Assembly: GCF_000337915.1 (NCBI RefSeq)
Contig: NZ_AOJE01000070.1
Location: 149,109-185,760, forward strand
Length of the DNA: 36,652 bases
Origin: Halorubrum saccharovorum DSM 1137
Lineage (GTDB): Archaea; Halobacteriota; Halobacteria; Halobacteriales; Haloferacaceae
Direction of reading: 5' to 3'
The translations under genes were made by a program, and so were the position numbers. Shown piece by piece: positions 30,162 to 36,652 of this stretch (positions are counted from its first letter, which is position 1; each line of letters opens with the position of its first letter). The notes under the pieces are model-generated. The model saw only the letters and a list, made by a program, of their open reading frames with translations. It ran no database searches and was not told where the DNA came from.

Positions 30162-30845
30162 TCACTCACTCCGCGCTCGGAGCTCTTCGAGCACGCTGGC
30201 GGTGCCGTCCATGTACGACTCCGCCAACACGGTGTCTGCGGCGTCCCGGGCGGCGACGTCGGCGTTCGCGACCGCGTACGACTCCCCGGCGACCGCGAAG
30301 GTGGACACGTCGTTCTCGCTGTCGCCGACCGCGACGAACTCGTCGGGAGCGAGGCCGAGGGCGTCGCCGACGCGTTCGAGCCCGCGGCCCTTGCTCACGC
30401 CGGTCGATTTGACGTGGTACGCGTAGCCGGTGTCGACGACCTCGACGTCGCCGCCCGCGGCCGCGGCGACCTCGCGCAGCAGCGTCTCGTCGGCGTCGAG
30501 CGACAGCGCAACCTCCGTCTCGCGCCAGCGGTTCACCGTGTCGCGGGCGCCCCACCCCAGGTCGCCGCCGCGCTCGCGGAACGCCTCGACGACGGCCCGC
30601 GGGGCCTCGGGGTCGCCGAGGACCGCCGTCTCGCCGTCGACGTGCACGACGCCGCCGTTCTCGGCGATGACGGTCTCCGCGCGCCCGAGGAAGTGCGCCA
30701 GCGCGACCGGGTAGGGAAACGCCTTCCCGGTCGCGAGCACCACCGGTGCGTCCCAGTCCGGTAACAGCTCGAAGACGCGCGCGTCGATCCGGCCGCTCGC
30801 CGTCGTCAGCGTTCCGTCGATGTCCAACGCGAGAGGCGGAACCAT
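30162..30845 (-). CDS. HAD-family phosphatase, archaeal phosphoglycolate phosphatase type
   Basis: The 227-residue protein has motif I LALDIDGTLTT with the nucleophilic Asp near residue 8, motif II VVLATGK, the motif III lysine near KSTGVSKGRGL and motif IV AVGDSENDVSTF. The IIB-type cap lies between motifs II and III. Archaeal members remove phosphate from phosphoglycolate, but sugar phosphates are also used in this group. The start MVPPLALDIDG was chosen because motif I must be near the N-terminus; the longer open frame to 31598 overlaps the Cdc6-like gene and is shadow. It converges on the phosphoribosyltransferase gene. Confidence 0.9.
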   Translation of the reverse strand: MVPPLALDIDGTLTTASGRIDARVFELLPDWDAPVVLATGKAFPYPVALAHFLGRAETVIAENGGVVHVDGETAVLGDPEAPRAVVEAFRERGGDLGWGARDTVNRWRETEVALSLDADETLLREVAAAAGGDVEVVDTGYAYHVKSTGVSKGRGLERVGDALGLAPDEFVAVGDSENDVSTFAVAGESYAVANADVAARDAADTVLAESYMDGTASVLEELRARSE

Positions 30846-30955
30846 ACCGGACGTGAGGCGACGACGCGCAACTGTCTTGCGTTCGGGCGCGACCCAGGAG
30901 GGCGGGCGGAGGTACGGACGCGGACGGATCGGGGAGAAGGTAGCGTCGAGGCCGC

Positions 30956-32128
30956 TTAAAACGACCACGAGGGGCGGTCGAACAGCTCCCGGAACACCAG
31001 CGTCGGGAACCGCGGGACGAGACGGCTCGGCGGACGCCCCTTCCCGCCGCTCTGCCGGGCCGTCACCCGGTCGAGCAGGCCCGCGTCCGCGAGTTCGTAG
31101 AGCACTCGGCGGACCGTCGAGGGGGACAGGTCGACCGCCTCGCGCGAGGCGATCGTCTCCGTCGCCGCGCTCACCGACGCCCGGTCGTCGTCGGACAGGC
31201 TCACGAGCTCGTAGAGGAGCCGACGCCGACTTTCCGAGAGCGCGAGCACTCGTCCGAGCGCGACGCCCGGACGCGGAACCGCCCCGATCCCGGCGTCGAG
31301 ATCCTCCGGCCGCACCGTCGAGGCGCCCGCGCGCTCCGCGGTGACGGCCGCGCCGGAGATGGCCGCGAGCGCGTCGTGCGCGTCCCCCTCCGCCCACTCG
31401 CTGATCTCTCGGATCTGGTCGTGGGTGAGCGCGTCGCGCCCGAGGCCGGTCGAACACCGACTCGTCAGCAGCTCGACGAGCACGTGCCGGCGGTACGGTT
31501 CGAACGCCACCGCTTCGCTCGGCTCCCACTCGATTTCCGCCGGGTCCTCGCGGCCGAGACACACCGGGACGACCCGGTCGCTGACGGCGGTGAGCCACTC
31601 GACGACGGTCGTCGCGGTCGGCGTCTCCGGCTCGTTGACGTGGTCGACCGCGACGACCAGATCGGGCCGGACATCGACGGCCTCGCGCAGCGACTCGGTC
31701 AGCTCGTCCGTGCCGATCCCGTGTTCGGGGACCGCGTCGTCGCTGACCGCGTCGAGCGCGGCGTGGTAGAGCCGGAAGCGCGTCGGCGCCCGACGCGCGT
31801 CGACGTAGACGAACCCGGGCAGTGTCGGTTCGACCGCGCGCGTCGACGTCTGGATCGCTCGTCGCGGGCCGCTGTGAGACGCCAGCCGCTGAAACAGCGT
31901 GGAGACGATCGCCGACTTCCCGCTCCCCTTCGGTCCGTGAACGTAGGCGCTCGGCGGGATCGACCCGGCGAACGCCGGCTCGAACACGTCGAGGAGCCGC
32001 TCGATCGCCGGCCCTCGACCGATCGGCGACTCGGTGTGCGACACCGGCGAGACGGCGTCGGGGTCCACGAGGACGCCGGCTCCCACGTCGTAGCCGAGTC
32101 GCCGCTCGATCCGATCGTCGATGTTCAC
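30956..32128 (-). CDS. Cdc6/Orc1-like AAA+ ATPase, divergent paralogue
   Basis: The 390-residue protein has an N-terminal IGRGPAIERLLDVFEP typical of Cdc6 proteins, Walker A GPKGSGKS (65-72) and a winged-helix-like C-terminus (SPSTVRRVLYELADAGLLDR). Walker B is VVAVDHVNE, where the usual DE is DH at 162-163, so the catalytic glutamate is missing and ATP hydrolysis may be weak. It starts from GTG with a TATA box about 27 nt upstream. I see no ORB-like CACTCGAC/GTGGGG elements around it, unlike the orc gene at 12649, so it may be a regulator or accessory protein rather than an initiator of its own origin. Confidence 0.85.
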   Translation of the reverse strand: MNIDDRIERRLGYDVGAGVLVDPDAVSPVSHTESPIGRGPAIERLLDVFEPAFAGSIPPSAYVHGPKGSGKSAIVSTLFQRLASHSGPRRAIQTSTRAVEPTLPGFVYVDARRAPTRFRLYHAALDAVSDDAVPEHGIGTDELTESLREAVDVRPDLVVAVDHVNEPETPTATTVVEWLTAVSDRVVPVCLGREDPAEIEWEPSEAVAFEPYRRHVLVELLTSRCSTGLGRDALTHDQIREISEWAEGDAHDALAAISGAAVTAERAGASTVRPEDLDAGIGAVPRPGVALGRVLALSESRRRLLYELVSLSDDDRASVSAATETIASREAVDLSPSTVRRVLYELADAGLLDRVTARQSGGKGRPPSRLVPRFPTLVFRELFDRPSWSF

Positions 32129-32150
32129 GGGCGACCCTCCTCGATGCTCC

Positions 32151-32159
32151 GATAAAACC
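32151..32159 (-). promoter_or_regulatory. TATA box of the Cdc6-like gene
   Basis: On the minus strand ggttttatc lies 23-31 nt upstream of the GTG at 32126-32128. This supports the GTG start and a leaderless transcript. Confidence 0.6.
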
Positions 32160-32361
32160 GGACCGAAGCGCGGTCGCTACCGGTTCGATCTGAGTGTCGC
32201 CCGGGTCTCGTGTGACGTTTCATTGGTTGGTCCAGCGGTCTCGGTCGCTCTGCGTGTGGCGTGTCTCGGCGGGCGCTGCGACCGCGCAGCGGTCACCGCG
32301 CGATCGAGTCGGTTCGGGGCGATCCGCGGGGTCGATCCGGGACCGACCCCAGCGAGCGGCG

Positions 32362-33450
32362 TTAGAGGTAGCCGGCGTTCGGCAGCACGCCGAGGATGGC
32401 GAGGATGCCCACGGCGAGCATCATGATCGCGATGGCCATCGCCGGCGGGTCGACGTGGGTCCCGGAGTGGGAGTAGAACAGCCGCTGGGTGACCTCGCCC
32501 ACGAGGCCGCTGAGGGCCCCGAGCACGCCGGCCGCCAGCAGCGCGACGACGCTGCCCGCGACGGGGTCGATGACGACCGCACCGACCGCGCCGAGGAGCG
32601 TGATGTGATGCGTCACCGGGATCTTCTCGACGCCGAGGTTCAGGAACAGCAGGCTCATCGCGGAGATGCCGTAGCCCATGAAGATGCTCCCCGTCTGCAG
32701 CCAGATGTAGCCGCCGAGGATCCCGCCGACGAGGCCGATCGTAGTGACGCCCGACCACTTGTACTGGTGGGGGAGCCACGGTTCCGTCGCCGGGCGCCCG
32801 GCGTGCTCGCCCTCGCTGTCGGCCTTCGGATGGTCGTCGCCGCGCTCGAACGGCGACATGTCGAGGTACCCGTCGCCCGCCGGCTTCCCGACGATCGGGT
32901 AGCCGAAGACGGGGCGCGCGAGGAACGCCGTCGCGAACACCGACACCGCGATGAAGTCGGTCGGCGGCGTCATCTCCAACACGTTGATGAAGACGCCGTT
33001 GGCGACCCGGGTGAACAGCATCCCGACGACCCCGAAGATCGCACCCACGGCGAGGATGTCGGGCTTCGTCCCGAACGCGTACGTGATGTCCTTCCCGAAG
33101 TGGTACCCGCCCTCGGCGGGGTTCATGTCGGGGTACTTCTTGCCGGCGTACGCGGAGGCGGCCACGCCGCCCGCGAACGCGATGTGCGGACCGGTGACCG
33201 CGCCGAAGCCGATGACGCCGGTGATGCCGGCCGCGAGTTCGCCCGCGGGGATGCCCTCGATCGCGCCGACCTGCCGCTGGAGAACTCCGATCCCCTCGCC
33301 GAGGAACACGACGAACCCGGTGAAGATGAACGACGGAAGCGCGCCGAGGGCGGCGCCGAACGCCCCCCCGGCGAGTGCGGTGATGAACAGCAGGAGGAAC
33401 TGTTCGACCTCCATCCCGATGACCGGAACCTGGAGCAGGAGCTCGTTCAT
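32362..33450 (-). CDS. Multi-pass membrane protein coupled to glpK, candidate glycerol transporter
   Basis: The 362-residue protein has at least eight hydrophobic segments with many Gly/Ala helices (for example FITALAGGAFGAALGALPSF and GVIGFGAVTGPHIAFAGG) and an acidic loop at about 205-230. Its ATG (33448-33450) directly follows the TAA stop of glpK, so the two are co-translated. It has no NPA motifs, so it is not an aquaporin-type GlpF. As I recall, a membrane protein also follows glpK in Haloferax volcanii and has been proposed as a glycerol facilitator; this supports, but does not prove, glycerol uptake here. Confidence 0.78.
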   Translation of the reverse strand: MNELLLQVPVIGMEVEQFLLLFITALAGGAFGAALGALPSFIFTGFVVFLGEGIGVLQRQVGAIEGIPAGELAAGITGVIGFGAVTGPHIAFAGGVAASAYAGKKYPDMNPAEGGYHFGKDITYAFGTKPDILAVGAIFGVVGMLFTRVANGVFINVLEMTPPTDFIAVSVFATAFLARPVFGYPIVGKPAGDGYLDMSPFERGDDHPKADSEGEHAGRPATEPWLPHQYKWSGVTTIGLVGGILGGYIWLQTGSIFMGYGISAMSLLFLNLGVEKIPVTHHITLLGAVGAVVIDPVAGSVVALLAAGVLGALSGLVGEVTQRLFYSHSGTHVDPPAMAIAIMMLAVGILAILGVLPNAGYL

Positions 33451-34983
33451 TTACTCGTCCTCCTGTGCCCAGTCGAGGGACTTCTCGACGGCGTCGCCCC
33501 AGCGGTCGTAGAGCTTGTCGACCTCTTCCTGGCTCTTCTCGGGCGTGAACTCGCGGTCGACCTGCCAGTTGTCGCGCAGCTCGTCGACGGTGTCCCAGTA
33601 GCCGACCGCGAGCCCGGCGGCGTACGCCGAGCCCAGCGCGGTGGTCTCGTCGACCTCGGGACGCGCGATCTCCGTCTGGATGATGTCCGACTGGAGCTGA
33701 CAGAGGAAGTTGTTCTTCACCGCGCCGCCGTCGACCCGGAGGCTAGTCGTCTCGACGCCGGAGTCTGCCTCCATGGCCTCGGCCACGTCCCGGGTCTGGT
33801 AAGCGATGCTCTCCAGCGTCGCCCGGACGATGTGTTCTTTGCTCGTGCCGCGGGTCATCCCGACGATGGTCCCGCGGGCGCGGCCGTCCCAGTGGGGCGC
33901 GCCGAGCCCGGTGAACGCCGGGACCATGTAGACGCCGTCGGTCGAGTCGACCGAGCGCGCCAGCTCCGCGGTCTGTGCCGCATTGTTGATCAGGTCGACG
34001 TCTTCGAGCCACTCGATGGCGGCGCCGGTGATGAAGATCGATCCCTCGAGCGCGTACTGGACGGGCTCGCCGGACATCTGGAAGCCGATGGTCGTCAGCA
34101 GTCCGTGGTCGGACTCGACGGCCTCGTTGCCCGTGTTCATCAGGTAGAACGAGCCGGTGCCGTAGGTGTTCTTCGCGTCCCCCTCGTCGAAGCAGGTCTG
34201 GCCGAACAGCGCGGCCTGCTGGTCGCCCAGGGCGCCGGCGACCGGGACCTCCTCGCCGAGGAAGCCGTCGGCGTCGGTGTGACCGTAGTAGTCCTCGTCG
34301 GAGGAGGGGCGTACCTCGGGCACCATCTCCTTCGGGACGCCGAACTCCTCCAGCAGCTCGTCGTCCCACTCCAGGTCCCGGATGTTGTACAGCATCGTCC
34401 GGGAGGCGTTGGTGACGTCCGTGATGTGGTTCCCCGTCAGGTTGTAGATGAGCCACGAGTCGATCGTTCCCATGACGACCTCGCCCTCGCGGGCCCGGTC
34501 GCGGAGGTCGCCGCCTCGGGAGCTCTGCATCTTGAGCGGCTCGGCGTTATCGAGGATCCACTCGGTCTTGGTCGCGGAGAAGTACGCGTCGGCCTCGAGG
34601 CCGGTCTTCTCGCGGATCTCCTCGACTTTGTCAGCCTCTTGCAGCTCCTCGACGCGGTCCGTGGTCCGGCGGTCCTGCCACACGAGCGCGTTGTGGACCG
34701 GCCTTCCGGAGTCTTTGTCCCAGACGATCGTCGTCTCGCGCTGGTTCGTGATCCCGATCGCTTCGAGTTGATTCGCCTCCAGCCCCGCGTCGGCGAGGCC
34801 GTCGAGGACGACCTGTTGGGTGTTCTCCCAGATCTCGATGGGGTCGTGTTCGACCCAGCCCGGGTTGGGGTAGATCTGTTCGTGCTGTTCGTACGCGTTC
34901 GCGACGACCTGCCCCGCATGGTCGAACACCATGAATCGGGTGCCGGTCGTCCCCTGGTCTATCGCACCGACATACTGTGTCAT
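33451..34983 (-). CDS. glpK: Glycerol kinase
   Basis: The 510-residue FGGY-family kinase phosphorylates glycerol to sn-glycerol-3-phosphate. It begins MTQYVGAIDQGTTGTRFMVF, with DQGTTGTR as phosphate loop. GITNQRETTIVWD, AALGDQQAALFGQTC and GTGSFYLMNTG are further family blocks, as is RVDGGAVKNNFLCQ. The frame is open to 35226, but a Shine-Dalgarno-like AGGAGGG (34993-34999, minus strand) lies 9 nt before the ATG and settles the start. This leadered start is unusual here, where most genes look leaderless. It is divergent from gpdA; together they turn glycerol into dihydroxyacetone phosphate. Confidence 0.97.
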   Translation of the reverse strand: MTQYVGAIDQGTTGTRFMVFDHAGQVVANAYEQHEQIYPNPGWVEHDPIEIWENTQQVVLDGLADAGLEANQLEAIGITNQRETTIVWDKDSGRPVHNALVWQDRRTTDRVEELQEADKVEEIREKTGLEADAYFSATKTEWILDNAEPLKMQSSRGGDLRDRAREGEVVMGTIDSWLIYNLTGNHITDVTNASRTMLYNIRDLEWDDELLEEFGVPKEMVPEVRPSSDEDYYGHTDADGFLGEEVPVAGALGDQQAALFGQTCFDEGDAKNTYGTGSFYLMNTGNEAVESDHGLLTTIGFQMSGEPVQYALEGSIFITGAAIEWLEDVDLINNAAQTAELARSVDSTDGVYMVPAFTGLGAPHWDGRARGTIVGMTRGTSKEHIVRATLESIAYQTRDVAEAMEADSGVETTSLRVDGGAVKNNFLCQLQSDIIQTEIARPEVDETTALGSAYAAGLAVGYWDTVDELRDNWQVDREFTPEKSQEEVDKLYDRWGDAVEKSLDWAQEDE

Positions 34984-35387
34984 GTATTGGATCCCTCCTG
35001 TGGCGCTGGTCCGTTCGCGGCGTCGACGACGTCGTCGACGCCGATCGCCCTGCGAGCGCCGACCGGGGGCACAGTTCGTCCCCCGGGTCGTCGGCCGCGA
35101 CGCCGCGTCCGCCCCGTCACCGGTCGAGCCACCGTCCGCGTCTCGACCTGAGAGCCGGTGTCGCCGTCGCCGCGACATATCTTCACGGAAGCTGCCACGC
35201 CACTCGTGAACATAATGTACTACCATAATAATCTTCCTGTTAAAATTCGGTATTCTCGGCGATCGAAAAAGTAAGTATATAAATCAACCGTCGCCGACAA
35301 CGATTGTACTACTTGAACGTCCCTGATTGTTATGGGTGACCCTGATGAGGAGGTAAAGTAAAGTGGGCGGGGTCCGACCGGATCGAC
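34984..35387. promoter_or_regulatory. glpK-gpdA divergent regulatory region
   Basis: 404 bp without a confirmed gene. Positions 35000-35205 are GC-rich and would be the glpK leader. Positions 35210-35340 are AT-rich and hold atttatatac/gtatataaat (35273-35284), which can serve as a TATA box in either direction. The octamer TGTACTAC occurs at 35216-35223 and 35305-35312, 89 bp apart on the same strand, and may be operator halves. A nine-codon reading frame (MGDPDEEVK) lies at 35332-35361 in the gpdA leader. No known regulator motif is recognised. Confidence 0.55.
34993..34999 (-). promoter_or_regulatory. Ribosome-binding site of glpK
   Basis: aggaggg on the minus strand, 9 nt before the glpK ATG, is a strong Shine-Dalgarno match and fixes the start. 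Confidence 0.7.
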
Positions 35388-36652
35388 ATGGACCAACAGG
35401 TGGACGTCGTCGTCGTCGGCGGGGGATCGACGGGGTGCGGCGTGGTCAGGGACCTCGCGCGGCGGGGGCTCGACGCGGTGCTCGTCGAGAAGGGGAACCT
35501 GACGCACGGGACGACGGGACGGATGCACGGGCTCTTACACAGCGGGGGGCGGTACGCGGTCTCCGACCAGAAGAGCGCGAGGGAGTGTATCGAGGAGAAC
35601 GAGGTGTTACGCGAGATCGCGGGCCACTGCGTCGAGGAGACCGGCGGGCTGTTCGTCAAGCGCCCGGAGGACTCCGAGGAGTACTTTCAAGAGAAACTGG
35701 AGGGCTGTCGCGCCTGCGACATCCCCGTCGAGGTGATCGACGGCGAGGAGGCCCGGCGCCGCGAGCCGTATCTCGCGCGCGACGTGGAGAAGGCGATCGC
35801 GCTGCCGGACGCCGCGGTCGACCCCTTCCGGCTCTGCGTCGCGAACGCGGCCGACGCCCGCGATCACGGCGCGCGGATCGAGACCCACGCCCCGGTGACC
35901 GACGTGCTCGTCGAGGGCGGCGAGGTCGTCGGCGTCGAGGTCGAACACGAGACCGGCCCCGGAAAGCGCATCCACCGCGAGCCGGGGGCGACCGAGGAGA
36001 TCCGCGCGCGCCACGTCGTCAACGCGACCGGCGCGTGGGCGGGCAACGTCGGCGAGATGGCCGGCGTCGACGTGGAGGTCCGCCCCTCGAAGGGCGTGAT
36101 GACGGTGATGAACACCCGGCAGGTCGACACCGTGATCAACCGCTGCCGGCCGAAGGGCGACGCCGACATCATCGTCCCCCACGAGACCGCCTGCATCCTC
36201 GGCACGACCGACGAGGAGGTCTCCGACCCCGAGGACTACCCCGAGGAGGAGTGGGAGGTCGACCTGGTGATCGAGACGCTCTCGGAGCTCGTGCCCGCCC
36301 TGAAGGACGCCCGGACGCTCCGCTCCTTTTGGGGCGTCAGACCCCTCTATGAACCCCCCGGGACCGGCACCGAGGACCCGACCGACATCACCCGCGACTA
36401 CTTCCTCTTGGACCACGGCGACCGCGACGACCTCCCCGGAATGACCACCATCGTGGGGGGGAAGCTCACCACCTACCGCATGATGGCCGAGTCCATCTCC
36501 GACCACGTCTGCGACGCGCTCGGTCGCGACGCGACCTGCGACACCGCCGACGCGCCGCTCCCCGGCTCGGAGGACCCGGCGCGCATGGAGGATCTGATGG
36601 ACGAGTTCGGGCTCCGGTCCCCCGTCGCGCGGCGCTCGGGCCAGCGGCTCGG
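35388..36652 (+). CDS. gpdA: Anaerobic-type glycerol-3-phosphate dehydrogenase subunit A (partial, runs off the window)
   Basis: At least 421 codons are present without a stop. The protein begins [20 protein letters not shown], an FAD-binding fold, then [20 protein letters not shown], which holds the typical flavin-contacting segment. [33 protein letters not shown] and [12 protein letters not shown] are family blocks, and [12 protein letters not shown] closes the FAD domain. The CxxC-like cysteines (CRAC near residue 108) suit an electron-transfer partner. It oxidises glycerol-3-phosphate to dihydroxyacetone phosphate with subunits B and C, which should follow beyond the edge. The ATG at 35388-35390 was chosen because it begins exactly at the family N-terminus. 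Confidence 0.95.
   Translation, partial: MDQQVDVVVVGGGSTGCGVVRDLARRGLDAVLVEKGNLTHGTTGRMHGLLHSGGRYAVSDQKSARECIEENEVLREIAGHCVEETGGLFVKRPEDSEEYFQEKLEGCRACDIPVEVIDGEEARRREPYLARDVEKAIALPDAAVDPFRLCVANAADARDHGARIETHAPVTDVLVEGGEVVGVEVEHETGPGKRIHREPGATEEIRARHVVNATGAWAGNVGEMAGVDVEVRPSKGVMTVMNTRQVDTVINRCRPKGDADIIVPHETACILGTTDEEVSDPEDYPEEEWEVDLVIETLSELVPALKDARTLRSFWGVRPLYEPPGTGTEDPTDITRDYFLLDHGDRDDLPGMTTIVGGKLTTYRMMAESISDHVCDALGRDATCDTADAPLPGSEDPARMEDLMDEFGLRSPVARRSGQRL

Noticed and set aside
32194-35151. Very long plus-strand open frame opposite glpK and its membrane protein
   Set aside because: Composition of a shadow frame. glpK on the other strand is unmistakable.
34984-35226. N-terminal extension of glpK
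   Set aside because: The extra residues are Arg-rich with no similarity to glycerol kinase, and a strong ribosome-binding site precedes the internal ATG.
35363-36352. Plus-strand open frame starting from a GTG after a GAGGAGGT string
   Set aside because: It is out of frame with gpdA, whose family motifs run from 35388 to the edge. The product is Arg/Gly-rich without a domain.
1-36652. tRNA or rRNA genes
   Set aside because: No cloverleaf or rRNA-like sequence was noticed in any intergenic gap by eye. A covariance-model scan was not possible here.

Overview
The window looks like the chromosome of a haloarchaeon, probably Halorubrum-like. It is very GC-rich, the predicted proteins are rich in Asp and Glu, some starts are GTG, and many genes have a TTTAWA-type TATA box 22-33 nt before the start codon, as expected for leaderless archaeal transcripts. 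The families present are typical of Halobacteria: Orc1/Cdc6, archaeal-type GlmU, GlpK/GpdA and small CxxC proteins. The genus is a guess from style, not from a search.

Layout. Positions 1-91 hold a 20-bp tandem array that runs off the left edge. Next come an FKBP isomerase and a glmU-type/glmS pair, all on the minus strand. From 3799 to 11034 is a likely surface-polysaccharide locus. It has three tightly coupled plus-strand genes (receiver-only response regulator, membrane-anchored HEAT protein, processive GT2 synthase with a repeat tail), a GAF histidine kinase on the minus strand and a Tat lipoprotein with a glycoside-hydrolase-like barrel. A second glmU-type gene follows. At 12493-14353 is a probable replication origin: an orc1/cdc6 gene surrounded by at least six origin-recognition-box-like elements, a long CCCCA/TGGGG array and other tandem repeats. 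Then come glmM, an SLC13 permease with RCK_C domains, a sugar-nucleotide epimerase, a CysD-like PP-loop protein, an alkaline-phosphatase-superfamily enzyme, a membrane protein and a UDP-sugar dehydrogenase interrupted by a 475-residue intein exactly before its catalytic cysteine.

The right third is more housekeeping: a small haloarchaeal membrane protein, a ZIP/GufA metal transporter, a CxxC zinc protein, chorismate synthase, a two-helix membrane protein, an enoyl-CoA hydratase, a purine phosphoribosyltransferase, a HAD phosphatase and a second Cdc6-like ATPase. It ends in a glycerol divergon, with glpK and a coupled membrane protein on one side and gpdA, cut by the window edge, on the other.

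How the genes work together: GlmS, GlmM and two GlmU-type enzymes can make UDP-GlcNAc. The dehydrogenase and epimerase can make uronic or epimerised sugar nucleotides. The GT2 locus is a plausible consumer that builds a polymer under two-component control. The strongest items for follow-up are this synthase system, the intein, the origin with its amplified G-string, and a recurring pattern of short tandem duplications at gene 3' ends.
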